This document shows, in pieces, positions 46,487 through 54,832 of a stretch of DNA of 64,000 nt (position 1 is its first letter; every line of letters starts with the position of its first letter). The stretch covers positions 1 to 64,000 of the forward strand of contig NZ_WNJL01000050.1 in the NCBI RefSeq assembly GCF_010378095.1, written 5' to 3'. The notes under the pieces are model-generated. The model was not told the DNA's origin, searched no databases, and worked only from the letters and a program-made list of their open reading frames with translations. The DNA comes from Acidithiobacillus ferrianus (GTDB taxonomy: Bacteria; Pseudomonadota; Gammaproteobacteria; Acidithiobacillales; Acidithiobacillaceae). The translations under genes and the position numbers were made by a program.

Positions 46487-46499
46487 AGCGGGCGCTTAA
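45156..46499 (+). CDS. shdrB1: sHdrB1, CCG-domain subunit of the sulfur-oxidising Hdr-like complex (copy B)
   Basis: A 447-residue protein identical to copy A (11118-12464) except for the last residues (AGA here, NLSA there). The same cysteine motifs are present: C100-G-Q-C103, HPACHVYKM, YDCCGFGFRH, HDTGCITT. It is the first gene of the second shdr cluster; shdrA starts 13 bases after its stop, which is the canonical junction. No shdrC1 precedes it. Instead there is a promoter-like palindromic region. Perfect identity between copies 33 kb apart means either recent duplication or continuing gene conversion. Confidence 0.93.
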   Translation: MSDDSSAQGVAGHGAFFQDTHLSAPEAEAATAWVRSHVDRRTIDLGERMDDVRDHLWELEKEGEVIVHRIAPEHRAATVQTLYGWDKKIPTNNLWHHKSCGQCGNIPGYPTSLLWLMNKLGVDYLDETDQTSCTAWNYHGSGIGNVESLAAVFLRNFHQAYVSGKQHGFEYGHFFPLVHCGTSFGNYKEIRKYLVESAELREKVKKILGKLGRLVDGKIVIPEEVVHYSEWLHVMRQRIASELQTIDVSNIRVAVHPACHVYKMVPEDAVYDPEILGGNRLAVTTSVAMALGAQVIDYSTWYDCCGFGFRHIISEREFTRSFTMNRKIKVVREEANADVLVGHDTGCITTMDKNQWIGKAHDMNYSVPVIADVQFAALACGADPFKIAQLQWHASPCEDLVEKMGIRWDQAKADFQEYLKQVEQGNVEYLYNPELATNQNANMKAGA

Positions 46500-46512
46500 G
46501 GAGAAAGTTCAA

Positions 46513-47568
46513 GTGAGTGCACAAGATACGGTTTTAGTCGTAGGGGCGGGGCCATCGGGTCTGACGGCGGCTGCCACCATCGCCTCGATGGGCAGGAAGG
46601 CGGTCATTGTCGAGAAGGAAGACATCCTTGGCGGTGCCCCCATCATCTCGGGCTACGCCAAGCTGGTGCCCTCCGGCGAATGGGCCAAAGACGCCATTGG
46701 TCGTATGGTGAGTCGTGTGGAAGGCAACGGCAACATCAGCATCCACAAGTCTACCAAAGTGACCCAGTTGACGGGCGAGGCCGGCAACTTCACGGCCACC
46801 CTGAGCAATGGCGACAAGGTGGAGGCGGGTGCTATTGTGCTGGGCACCGGATTCACCCATTTCGACTCCATCAACAAGCCCGAATGGGGTTTCGGTACCT
46901 ACGAGGACGTACTCACGACCACCCAGATGGAGCAGATGGTCAGTTCTGGCCAGATTCGCTGTCCTTCGGATGGCCGGGTTCCGGAACGTGTGGCCATTCT
47001 GTTGTGTGTGGGTTCGCGTGACCGCCAGATTGGCCGTGAATGGTGCTCCAAGATCTGCTGCACGGTTTCCACTAATCTCGCCATGGAGATCAAGGAAATT
47101 TCACCGAGCACGGATGTGTTCATCTACTACATGGACATTCGTACCTTCGGACTCTACGAAGACAAGTTTTACTGGAAAAGCCAAGAAGAATACAAGACCA
47201 AGTTCGTCAAGGCACGCATCGCCGAGGTGACCAAATCTCCCGATGGCCGTTTGCTGGTCAAGGGCGAAGATACCCTGGTCAAGCGCCCGATCGTCATTCC
47301 GATGGATCTTGTCGTGCATGCCATCGGCATGGACCCCAATGCGTTGAATCCGGAAATCGCCAAAGTTTTTGGTATCGGTCTTGAGAAGCACGGATTCATT
47401 GATCGTGCGGAGCAATATACCAACAATCAAGGAACGACCCGCAAGGGTATTTACGTGTGTGGCTCCGCCACCGGCCCGGAAACCATCGATGACTCGATCG
47501 CACAGGGGCAAGCGGCGGGTTCGCGCGCGGTGGCGGATCTCTACGGACAACAGCAAGTTGCCAGTTGA
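46513..47568 (+). CDS. shdrA: sHdrA, FAD-binding subunit
   Basis: A 351-residue flavoprotein with the Rossmann motif GAGPSG (11-16) and an iron-sulfur cysteine group in LLCVGSRDRQIGREWCSKICC, characteristic of the short sHdrA form. It is far smaller than methanogen HdrA and lacks the extra ferredoxin domains, as in sulfur oxidisers. It should be the site where electrons leave sulfur for a nucleotide or quinone-linked carrier in the cytoplasmic complex. GTG start with GGAGA upstream. It follows shdrB1 by 13 bases and overlaps the start of the next gene. Confidence 0.94.
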   Translation: MSAQDTVLVVGAGPSGLTAAATIASMGRKAVIVEKEDILGGAPIISGYAKLVPSGEWAKDAIGRMVSRVEGNGNISIHKSTKVTQLTGEAGNFTATLSNGDKVEAGAIVLGTGFTHFDSINKPEWGFGTYEDVLTTTQMEQMVSSGQIRCPSDGRVPERVAILLCVGSRDRQIGREWCSKICCTVSTNLAMEIKEISPSTDVFIYYMDIRTFGLYEDKFYWKSQEEYKTKFVKARIAEVTKSPDGRLLVKGEDTLVKRPIVIPMDLVVHAIGMDPNALNPEIAKVFGIGLEKHGFIDRAEQYTNNQGTTRKGIYVCGSATGPETIDDSIAQGQAAGSRAVADLYGQQQVAS

Positions 47569-48376
47569 GAACCGCCACGTCGGGAATGAAGAGCATATCG
47601 TTCCCGCTCCGTTGCCCATTGAGTTGGACAAAGGGTTGCTCAACAGGTCTTTTTATGAGGTCGAAGAGGCCTTCGACGGGCAGCAGGGGCTTGCTGATTT
47701 GGTCAGCCGTTTGGCAGAAAAGACGGCGAGTTTCCGCCGACTGTTGCTGGAAGACGAGCAGCCGTTGACGAACGATCAGGTGGAACACCTCATTGAACAG
47801 ATGTTTACGGTGAGGCGCAGAATCTGGCCGGTCATCCAGGAGCAGGGGGCCTCACGGATAGGAGAGATGATGCGTGATCTGCTGAGTGGCCACGGCGACC
47901 TGAGGCAGCGCACCACACGTTTTGAAGAGGCTCTGCCTGCCACGGGAAAGGCGAAACGGGTTATCAGGGATATGGGGGCCGAGGTGCTGCACTTCAGCGA
48001 CCCTGAGCGATATCCACTGATGACGCGCTGGGTCTGGGATCAGGGTACGGCTTCGGGTGCGGTACGGGAGTTCATCCGTGGGGGCGACTATCTGACCCAT
48101 TTCCCGTTCGGCGAGAGTCCGGAGATGTTTGAGGGTTTGCGTCAGTGGATGCGGGAAGCACTGACAGAGTTGGGAGTGTATCGTGATCTGCCGTATGTGG
48201 TCGACATCATTCTGGCCCACTTGTATTCGCAATATGTGCGGGCTATGGCAGAAGGCTTTTTGCGTTCAGATTTTGGTGGTCAAACAGACTTTACGGAGCA
48301 GATCCGTAAGTTGCTGGGTGTAGAGGTACACCGGCGGATGGGTGGCTCTCGTATTAAGAGAGGCGACATTCATTAA
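47558..48376 (+). CDS. Conserved 'hyp' protein of the shdr operon
   Basis: A ~272-residue helical cytoplasmic protein without cysteines or known domain. It occupies the slot between shdrA and shdrC2 where sHdr operons always carry a hypothetical gene (orf2/hyp). Features: DLVSRLAEKTASFRRLLLEDEQPLTNDQVEHL in the first third, and RDMGAEVLHFSDPERYPLMTRWVWD, which reads like a conserved core. A TTG at 47558, overlapping the shdrA stop by 11 bases, is the only sensible start in frame, so translation may be coupled. The function is unknown; an assembly or stabilising role is a guess. Confidence 0.72.
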   Translation: MPVENRHVGNEEHIVPAPLPIELDKGLLNRSFYEVEEAFDGQQGLADLVSRLAEKTASFRRLLLEDEQPLTNDQVEHLIEQMFTVRRRIWPVIQEQGASRIGEMMRDLLSGHGDLRQRTTRFEEALPATGKAKRVIRDMGAEVLHFSDPERYPLMTRWVWDQGTASGAVREFIRGGDYLTHFPFGESPEMFEGLRQWMREALTELGVYRDLPYVVDIILAHLYSQYVRAMAEGFLRSDFGGQTDFTEQIRKLLGVEVHRRMGGSRIKRGDIH

Positions 48377-48400
48377 CGAATTTAGGGTATGGGAGTGGCT

Positions 48401-49120
48401 ATGGCTATTCATGAAAAAACACTGATCGATCCCGATCGAATTTTGCAGCATGATCATCTGGTAGTGGATGGGGTGGATGTTTCTGGTTCCTGGAATACCA
48501 TGATTACTCCGCGTACGCTGACGGACTACGAAGAGCATTTCGAAGAAATCATCCAGAGTTACAGCGGTGGTGAGAACGTCCATCGTTGCTGGCAGTGCGG
48601 GTCGTGCACCAATTCCTGCACCATGTACGCGCAGAATGTGGATTTTAATCCACGTTACTGGATCTATCTGATTCGTTTGGGCCTGAAAGCCGAGTTGATG
48701 AAAGATAAGGATATCATCTGGCAATGTGTGTCGTGCAATAAATGTACGAACATCTGCCCCAAGGATGTCCGCCCTGAGGGGGTGATGAAGGCGACGGCGC
48801 ATTGGATGGAAGATAACGGTTTGACACCCAAGACGCTGTCGACACATTTCGATGAAGAGTTCACGCATCAATGCATCCAGTTTGGGCGTATTGAAGACAC
48901 TGAGGTCATGGTGGGGTTCTTCAAACGTTCCGGTCAGCCTCTGGTGCAGGCTTGGATCGTGGAATTCGGCAAGCGTCTGGCCAAGCATATGCCCCTGGGT
49001 CAGTTGGCTAAAATGGGGATGAATACGGTGTTTCGTCCGAAGACCAAATCTTGGGGTAAAACCGGTGAAGTCCTCGCCGAGTACGTGAAGGCACAAAAGG
49101 AGGCTGCTCATCATGGCTAA
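48401..49120 (+). CDS. shdrC2: sHdrC2, iron-sulfur subunit
   Basis: A 239-residue HdrC-type protein with two [4Fe-4S] motifs: C63-x2-C66-x2-C69-x3-C73 (CWQCGSCTNSC) and C109-x2-C112-x2-C115-x3-C119 (ending CP). A ~60-residue N-terminal extension precedes the first cluster. It forms the second C-B pair of the sHdr complex with sHdrB2, whose gene overlaps by eight bases. ATG 48401 follows GGGAG by five bases; ATG 48389 is too close to its AGGG. Confidence 0.93.
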   Translation: MAIHEKTLIDPDRILQHDHLVVDGVDVSGSWNTMITPRTLTDYEEHFEEIIQSYSGGENVHRCWQCGSCTNSCTMYAQNVDFNPRYWIYLIRLGLKAELMKDKDIIWQCVSCNKCTNICPKDVRPEGVMKATAHWMEDNGLTPKTLSTHFDEEFTHQCIQFGRIEDTEVMVGFFKRSGQPLVQAWIVEFGKRLAKHMPLGQLAKMGMNTVFRPKTKSWGKTGEVLAEYVKAQKEAAHHG

Positions 49121-50024
49121 GGTTGCATACTATCCCGGCTGTGCGCTGGAGGGTTCCGGCGGACCCTATGACAAGTCCACCCGCGTTCTGGTGAAGGAAC
49201 TTGGCTTGGAGATGGAGAATCTCGAAGACTACAACTGCTGTGGCGCGATGGAGGTGAAGAACATTCACCCCATGTTGCAGACGTATATGTCCGCGCGGAA
49301 CCTCGCCATTGCCAGCAAACTGCAGGGCTGCGATACAGTGATGGCACCGTGTAATGGTTGCTACCGCAACCTGAAGCAGACCGAGTACGAATGTGCCACC
49401 TCCGAAGAGACCATGAAGACGGTTCAGGATCTCGCCGTAAAATCTGGCGATCCCGTTTATGAAGGGGATGTGCGTAGTTTGCATACCCTCGAATGGTTCA
49501 TGGAAGAATTGGGCACGGATGGCATCAAGAACCGGGTCAAAAAGAGTTTGAATGGCCTGAAGATCGCCAACTACTACGGCTGTATGTACACCCGTCCCCG
49601 ACAGATATTCCCGGAAAAAGACCAAGGACCGGGTTCAGAGTCGAGTTATGCGCCACATTTCATGGATGATTTATTGTCCGCCGCTGGTGCGGTCAATGTG
49701 GATTTCCCGTTGAAAACGGCGTGCTGCGGTGGTGCCCACACGTTATCTGATTCGGATACCTCCACCCAGTTGGTGTTAAATATTCTTCAAGCCGCGGAAG
49801 ACGCCGGTGCGGAGGTTATCGCCACGGAATGTCCTACCTGCCACTCTGGCCTGGAGATGCATCAAGTCCGTGCGGAGACCGAGTTCGGCATCAAGTCGAA
49901 TGTCAAGGTGATTTATTTCACCCAGTTGCTGGGTTTGGCCATGGGTTTGTCTGCGCGTAAGGTGGGTATCCCCGACAATGTCAGCGACTCTATGGATCTC
50001 CTCGCTGCCAAGGGTATTCTCTAA
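49113..50024 (+). CDS. shdrB2: sHdrB2, CCG-domain subunit
   Basis: A 303-residue HdrB protein with two CCG modules. Module one: C10, NCCGAME (C42, C43) and PCNGC (C79, C82). Module two: NYYGCMY, TACCGGAHT and ECPTCHSG. These complete cysteine sets should each hold a noncubane [4Fe-4S] centre as in methanogen HdrB, the catalytic disulfide site. Much closer to archetypal HdrB than sHdrB1 is. It ends the shdr cluster in front of a strong terminator. Confidence 0.94.
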   Translation: MAKVAYYPGCALEGSGGPYDKSTRVLVKELGLEMENLEDYNCCGAMEVKNIHPMLQTYMSARNLAIASKLQGCDTVMAPCNGCYRNLKQTEYECATSEETMKTVQDLAVKSGDPVYEGDVRSLHTLEWFMEELGTDGIKNRVKKSLNGLKIANYYGCMYTRPRQIFPEKDQGPGSESSYAPHFMDDLLSAAGAVNVDFPLKTACCGGAHTLSDSDTSTQLVLNILQAAEDAGAEVIATECPTCHSGLEMHQVRAETEFGIKSNVKVIYFTQLLGLAMGLSARKVGIPDNVSDSMDLLAAKGIL

Positions 50025-50033
50025 GGCGTGGAA

Positions 50034-50061
50034 GAGCGCCCCTTTTGAGGGCGCTTTTTTT
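50034..50061 (+). terminator. Rho-independent terminator after shdrB2
   Basis: GCGCCC stem, CTTTTGA loop, GGGCGC, then seven T. Ends the shdrB1-A-hyp-C2-B2 transcript and separates it from the lbpA/lip genes. Confidence 0.85.
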
Positions 50062-50088
50062 ACCTGCCGCTGACCCCGGGGGGAGGCC

Positions 50089-50535
50089 ATGGAATGTAAT
50101 GGTTGCGAATTCCGCGCCGAACTATATTACGATCGGGAATGCCAAATCTGGGTACGACGCGAAGACAATGGCGCGCTTACCGTGGGTATGACCGACATAT
50201 CCCAGTCGATAGCGGGGAAAATCTTGCATGTCCGCGTGCGCAGACCGGGGACACGGCGACCGATGGGCAAGCCGGTGGCTACCATTGAAAGTGCCAAATG
50301 GGCCGGCCCGGTACCGAACGTCTTCGACTGCGTGATCGACCTGGCCAATGAGGATGTATTGGAGGACCCCAATCTCCTGAATATTGAACCCTATGAAGCG
50401 TGGATCGCGCGGGTGCGTCCTCTGGCCACCGTGGACGTTGCGCTCAAAAAGCTGTTTACTGGGGACGCTGCTTTTGATCTGTATCGGCAACGCTGTCTGC
50501 GGGATGATATTCATTGTGAGCGAGGAATGCGATGA
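50089..50535 (+). CDS. lbpA: Lipoate-binding protein LbpA-like (first copy)
   Basis: A 148-residue GcvH-like lipoyl domain protein of the sHdr-linked LbpA family. The lipoylated lysine is predicted at K70 in ATIESAKWAGPV, preceded by the strand IWVRREDNGALTVGMTDISQSIAGKILHVRVR. LbpA carries sulfur intermediates on its dihydrolipoyl arm to sHdr. Compared with the second copy (50987) it has an extra N-terminal cysteine pair (MECNGC), S-A-K instead of S-G-K around the lysine, and a longer basic tail. It overlaps the DsrE-like gene by four bases. Confidence 0.87.
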   Translation: MECNGCEFRAELYYDRECQIWVRREDNGALTVGMTDISQSIAGKILHVRVRRPGTRRPMGKPVATIESAKWAGPVPNVFDCVIDLANEDVLEDPNLLNIEPYEAWIARVRPLATVDVALKKLFTGDAAFDLYRQRCLRDDIHCERGMR

Positions 50536-50927
50536 CGGATCACTATCTGGATGACCAGGGTGAAAAATCCGTGGTGATTGTGATGACCAGTGGGCCTAGC
50601 ACCGTGCATCGCTGTGCCACCCCGTTTTATCTGGGCTCTCTGTTGTCTTCCATGGATGCAGAGGTTAAGATTTTTTGCACGATGGAAGCCGTTCGGCTCA
50701 TGCAGAAGGGGGTTGCGGAGCACCTTTCCGCCATGGACGGCGGCAAGCGGATCATTGACTTCATTCGCGATGCGAAGAGTGCCGGAGTCGAGATTCAAGT
50801 GTGCCGTCCGGCGTTACCCGGTTATGAGATCGAGGCAGATAGTCTGATCCCAGAGGTGGATGCCGTGGCATCCGCGGGCGATCTCGCCGACCTGATCTTG
50901 TCCGTGGATCGGCTGCTGTTTTTTTAA
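50532..50927 (+). CDS. DsrE/DsrF-family protein between two lbpA genes
   Basis: A 131-residue cytoplasmic protein with a DsrE-like fold: SVVIVMTSGPSTVHRCATPFYLGSLLSSMDAEVKIFCTMEAVRLMQKG, then GVEIQVCRPALPGYEI. Cysteines stand at the strand end (IFCTMEA) and in VQVCRPA, the position of the active cysteine in many DsrE proteins. It differs from the DsrE3A at 13226. Its start overlaps lbpA, so it probably passes sulfur to, or binds, the lipoyl protein (inference). Confidence 0.75.
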   Translation: MTDHYLDDQGEKSVVIVMTSGPSTVHRCATPFYLGSLLSSMDAEVKIFCTMEAVRLMQKGVAEHLSAMDGGKRIIDFIRDAKSAGVEIQVCRPALPGYEIEADSLIPEVDAVASAGDLADLILSVDRLLFF

Positions 50928-50986
50928 TGAACACTGCTGGGCAGCAGATTTTATTTGTTTGAAATGTAAATCCGAAGGAGAGAATG

Positions 50987-51424
50987 ATGGGCATCGTACG
51001 TGGCTGTGAAATCCCCGAAGACCTGATGTACAACGTCGATAACAACGTGTGGTTGCGCAAGGAGGATGATGGCAGCGTGACCATCGGTATGACCTCCTAT
51101 GCCTGCGCGTTGGCGGGTCAGATTGTTTCTTACACGCCCAAGGGGGCCGGTAAGGATATCAAGAAAGATAAGTCGGCCGCGACCGTGGAATCAGGCAAGT
51201 GGGTAGGCCCGTTGAAGAGCCCGGTCAGCGGCACGGTGGTGTCGAGCAACGACGAGGTCGCCAAGGATCCGGGTCTCATCAACAAGGATCCTTATGGTAG
51301 CGGCTGGATCGCCAAATTGACCCCGACGGATTTCGCGGGGGATTCCGGTGAACTGAAGACGGGTGCCGATGCGTTGACGGCTTTTGAAGAAAAGATGACG
51401 GCGGATGGTTTTGGCGGTTGCTGA
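50987..51424 (+). CDS. lbpA: Lipoate-binding protein LbpA (second copy)
   Basis: A 145-residue GcvH-like protein of the LbpA family. The lipoyl lysine is K71 in ATVESGKWVGPLKSP, with the conserved GWIAKLTP strand of GcvH-like folds further on. C7 and C40 are additional cysteines, and the protein ends GFGGC. It should be the substrate of the sLpl/LipS1/LipS2 enzymes encoded just downstream and the sulfur carrier of sHdr. ATG 50987 is preferred over 50984 because GGAG is then six bases away. A hairpin follows. Confidence 0.92.
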   Translation: MGIVRGCEIPEDLMYNVDNNVWLRKEDDGSVTIGMTSYACALAGQIVSYTPKGAGKDIKKDKSAATVESGKWVGPLKSPVSGTVVSSNDEVAKDPGLINKDPYGSGWIAKLTPTDFAGDSGELKTGADALTAFEEKMTADGFGGC

Positions 51425-51450
51425 TCAGCAAAAGCGGTGACGATCCAGGA

Positions 51451-51474
51451 AGACGGCCGCATTTGCGGCCGTCT
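51451..51474 (+). terminator. Strong hairpin after the second lbpA
   Basis: AGACGGCCGC-ATTT-GCGGCCGTCT, a perfect 10-bp stem. The T-run behind it is short (CTTTCTCT), so it may act as a partial terminator or as an mRNA-stabilising hairpin that favours high lbpA expression. Confidence 0.6.
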
Positions 51475-51506
51475 AGCTTTCTCTCAGTGAAGGGATGGAG
51501 ATTCGT

Positions 51507-52628
51507 ATGAACCCGTGGTTAGACGCCGTTTCTCAGGTCGAGGCTTTGGAGGACCTGGTCCTCAATGCGGATTTGGTGGACTCTATGTGTGAACGGTGGT
51601 CCGGTTTGTCGGGCAGCCAGGTGGGCCGTATTAATTTTTATACGCCTTCTTTCAAGCACCATGAAACCTCGGAAGTCTCCGCGTGTGGGAAGAATGCTTT
51701 TCCGGCGATCTCCATTACGGGTGGAGACTGCAAGTTACAGTGTGATCATTGCAAGGCGAAGATTTTGGAACCGATGATCTCCGTGCGGACACCCGGAGAA
51801 CTGGATCGCTTGGTGGACCGGATCGTGCTGGACGGTGGCCGTGGGTTGCTGCTCTCGGGGGGGTCTGATCACCAGAATGTGGTTCATTACGAACCCTACT
51901 TTCCGACGGTTCGTAAAATCAAGGACCGTTATCCGAATCTACAGATTGCCATGCACACCGGGATCGCTACGCCGGGGTTTGCGAGAGGGATGGAGGACGC
52001 TGGTGTCGATGTGGCGATGATGGATGTGATCGGCGCGCAGGACACCATCCATCAGGTATATCATTTGCGGCGTTCCGTGGACGACTTCGAGGCCGCTCTG
52101 GAGGCGCTGGTCGCCACGGAAATGAAAGTAGTGCCGCACATTGTCATCGGGCTGCATTATGGCGAATTGCTCGGTGAGTGGAACGCGCTGGAAATCATTC
52201 AGCGGCACCTGCCCAGCGCGCTGGTGTTGGTGGTGATCATGCCGCAGTATGCCTCTTCGAGTCGGCCTTTCGCGACGCCAGCAACGGATGAGGTGGGTAA
52301 ATTTTTTATGGATGCGCGGGCTGCGTTGCCGGAAACGCCGGTATTGTTGGGTTGTGCACGGCCATCCGGTGTGCATCGCTCCATCACGGACACCTATGCG
52401 GTAATGGCGGGGCTCAATGGTGTGGCGTTCCCTTCCGACGGGATGCTGGCCCTCGCCAAGCACCTGGAGCGGGATGTCTTCGTGACGCCCTCCTGTTGTT
52501 CCATGATTGTCGGTGAAGAGGTGCTGACCTTGGGTGACGAGACGGCCACCATGCCTTTGGATTACGTGCCCGCAGCCCCGAAGCGGCGCCCGCGACTGCG
52601 GGATATCCCCATCGTGTTCACGGTCTGA
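51507..52628 (+). CDS. lipS1: LipS1, radical-SAM enzyme for lipoate assembly on LbpA
   Basis: A 373-residue radical-SAM protein with cluster motif C75-x3-C79-x2-C82 (DCKLQCDHC). LipS1 and LipS2 together insert the two sulfurs into octanoyl-LbpA, replacing LipA for these proteins. No N-terminal CX4CX5C motif is present, so this is not a LipA. Additional cysteines (C60 in EVSACGKN, TPSCCSM near the end) may hold the sacrificial cluster. ATG 51507 has GGAG six bases upstream; ATG 51495 abuts its own AAGGG. It starts the lip row of LipS1-sLpl-LipT-LipS2. Confidence 0.87.
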   Translation: MNPWLDAVSQVEALEDLVLNADLVDSMCERWSGLSGSQVGRINFYTPSFKHHETSEVSACGKNAFPAISITGGDCKLQCDHCKAKILEPMISVRTPGELDRLVDRIVLDGGRGLLLSGGSDHQNVVHYEPYFPTVRKIKDRYPNLQIAMHTGIATPGFARGMEDAGVDVAMMDVIGAQDTIHQVYHLRRSVDDFEAALEALVATEMKVVPHIVIGLHYGELLGEWNALEIIQRHLPSALVLVVIMPQYASSSRPFATPATDEVGKFFMDARAALPETPVLLGCARPSGVHRSITDTYAVMAGLNGVAFPSDGMLALAKHLERDVFVTPSCCSMIVGEEVLTLGDETATMPLDYVPAAPKRRPRLRDIPIVFTV

Positions 52629-52676
52629 GAACGTGGCGCTGTTTCTGGATTTCTTGTTTTTTGGGTTACGTGCGTC

Positions 52677-53750
52677 ATGACCACAACGTACAGTTCCACG
52701 GATTGGCTTGTGGTCGACACCGGGCTGCGTCCAGCGGATGAAAATATGGCATTGGACAAAGCCTTGCTCCTGGCGATGTCGGAACACCAGGTGCCGAAGA
52801 TGTTCCGTTTTTTGCGTTTTGAGGAATCGGCGCTGATCGGCTTTCATCAGTCACCGGAGCAGGAACTCCATCTAGAGTTCTGTCATGCGCATGGAATTGC
52901 CGTGCAACGTCGCCTCACCGGCGGCGGCGCGCTTATCTTCGATCCCACGCAGATGGGTTGGGAGTTGATCTGTAGGCGGGATGCCCTGCCTAAAGGCGAT
53001 ATGGCGGCGCTTTCGAGATGGATTTGCGAAGCCGCTGCCACAGGTCTTTCTCGCTTGGGCGTGACGGCGCGGTTTCGTCCGCGTAATGATATTGAGGTAG
53101 AGGGCCGCAAGATTTCGGGGACCGGCGGGATCATGGATGGCGAGGTGTTGTTGTTTCAGGGCACGGTGCTTGTCGACCTGGACATTCCCCGGATGTTGCG
53201 GGTACTGCGTGTGCCGTTGGAAAAATTGGACGCCCATGCGATTTCCTCCGTAGCGGAACGGGTAACGAGTCTGAAAATCTTATTGGGCGTAGCGCCGGAT
53301 CTGGCGGCCGTGCAGGATGCCTTGCTGGAGGGCTTTCGCGCGCACATGGGGCTGTCCTTTACCTTTGGGGATTTGCCCAAGGCCGTGAGCGCTCTGCTGC
53401 CCGAGACGTTGGCCGAGGTGCGCGGCGCGGAATGGCTGGGAATCAATCGACGTCCGCGTGACGGGATGCCGTTGCGCAAGGCGACGCTGCGCGCTCCTGG
53501 TGGCACGCTGCAAGCCGAAATGCTCTGGGACAGTTATGGGAACAGGGTACGACAAGTCCATTTCAGTGGGGATTATTTTGTGCAGCCGCAGCGTGCCATC
53601 GCCGATCTGGAGGCGGCGCTGCGGAATGTCCACCTGGATGAGGTGGATCAAATTATCGAGGGACTGTTTGAGCAACAGAAGGTCGATGGCTTTGGTTTGC
53701 AGCCGGAGCACTTCGGGACCGTGTTACGGATGGCGGCAAAGGACGGATGA
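52677..53750 (+). CDS. slpl: sLpl(AB) lipoate-protein ligase for LbpA
   Basis: A 357-residue ligase of the LplA/BPL fold that attaches octanoate or lipoate to LbpA. Nucleotide-binding motif RRLTGGGA (78-85) and catalytic K145 in GRKISGTGG are present. The C-terminal ~110 residues (GMPLRKATLRAPGGTLQAEMLWDSYGNRVRQVHFSGDYFVQP) form the LplB-like domain fused in the sLpl(AB) type. It starts 48 bases after lipS1 and overlaps lipT by four bases (ATGA). Confidence 0.9.
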   Translation: MTTTYSSTDWLVVDTGLRPADENMALDKALLLAMSEHQVPKMFRFLRFEESALIGFHQSPEQELHLEFCHAHGIAVQRRLTGGGALIFDPTQMGWELICRRDALPKGDMAALSRWICEAAATGLSRLGVTARFRPRNDIEVEGRKISGTGGIMDGEVLLFQGTVLVDLDIPRMLRVLRVPLEKLDAHAISSVAERVTSLKILLGVAPDLAAVQDALLEGFRAHMGLSFTFGDLPKAVSALLPETLAEVRGAEWLGINRRPRDGMPLRKATLRAPGGTLQAEMLWDSYGNRVRQVHFSGDYFVQPQRAIADLEAALRNVHLDEVDQIIEGLFEQQKVDGFGLQPEHFGTVLRMAAKDG

Positions 53751-54808
53751 CTTCTTCCCGCATAGATATACTGGTGATTGGTGCTGGTCCGGCTGGCACG
53801 TCGGCGGCGCGCGCCGCCGCGGGTAAGGGACTTACGGTGATCTGTGCGGACCGCCGTGCGGAGATTGGCGTGCCGGTGCAATGTGCCGAGTTCGTCCCCA
53901 TGCCGCTCCTGCGCAGCGTACATGAAACGGACTCGCGAGTGCAGGATGTCGAAGGGATGCTGACGGTGTTGCCATCCGGGCTGCGGCACCGCCGCGCCTT
54001 CCCCGGCATGATGGTCGATCGGGCGCGTTTCGATCAAGGGTTGGCGGAGTTGGCACAGGCGGCGGGCGCGCAGGTGGAGACACGTTGCCAGTTTCTCGAC
54101 TGGGATGGCGAAGTGGCGCGGTTGCGCCGTGGCACCGACGAAGCGCTGGTGGTGCGTCCCCGCTTGTTGATTGGTGCCGATGGGCCACACAGCCTGGTGG
54201 CGGAGGCCGTGGGACTGCCACGTCAACAGGTGGTGTATACCCGCCAATATACGGTGCCATTGCTGTGCCCCTATGCGGATACGGATATTTTTCTCTCGGA
54301 TGCCTTTCCAGGGGGGTATGGCTGGTTGTTTCCCCGTGGGCCGGTGGCGAATCTCGGTTTGGGTGCGGACCGGCGGTTCGAGGAGAACCTCAAATTGCCG
54401 CTGGAGCAACTGCATCGGCAGGTGCTGGAGCGCGGGCTGGTCGGCGCAGCGATACTTGGACGGACCGGTGGGGCGATTCCGGTGGGTGGCATTCGACCCA
54501 TGGTGCATGGCAATGTCGTGTTGGCCGGGGACGCGGCAGGGCTCACTCATCCGATCACGGGTGCGGGGATACCTGCGGCCGTGATCAGTGGCGAAAGGGC
54601 GGGAGCGGCGGCGGCCGACTATCTGGCGGGCGATATGGGCGCGCTGGAGAGTTACGCAGAAGATATGCGGGATCAATTTGGTCCCACCCTTGCGCGCGCG
54701 ATGCAACGGAGAAAGGCTTTGGAGGCCGTCTGGCGACAGCCTGCGGCGCGGGAAGACAGGGTAATGCGGTCCGGTTGGATCGCCTTTGATGAATACTTTG
54801 CCGCTTGA
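53747..54808 (+). CDS. lipT: LipT, FAD-dependent geranylgeranyl-reductase-like oxidoreductase
   Basis: A 353-residue flavoprotein with N-terminal GAGPAG (12-17), the second FAD site VVLAGDAAGLTHPITGAGIPAAVISG, and DGPHSLVAEAVGLP, features of the geranylgeranyl reductase family. Genes of this type accompany lipS1/lipS2/slpl; a proposed role is to supply electrons for the LipS reactions. It is coupled to slpl by a four-base overlap and followed 24 bases later by lipS2. Confidence 0.87.
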   Translation: MTSSRIDILVIGAGPAGTSAARAAAGKGLTVICADRRAEIGVPVQCAEFVPMPLLRSVHETDSRVQDVEGMLTVLPSGLRHRRAFPGMMVDRARFDQGLAELAQAAGAQVETRCQFLDWDGEVARLRRGTDEALVVRPRLLIGADGPHSLVAEAVGLPRQQVVYTRQYTVPLLCPYADTDIFLSDAFPGGYGWLFPRGPVANLGLGADRRFEENLKLPLEQLHRQVLERGLVGAAILGRTGGAIPVGGIRPMVHGNVVLAGDAAGLTHPITGAGIPAAVISGERAGAAAADYLAGDMGALESYAEDMRDQFGPTLARAMQRRKALEAVWRQPAAREDRVMRSGWIAFDEYFAA

Positions 54809-54832
54809 GGCGGAATGACAGGAGGAACTTCC

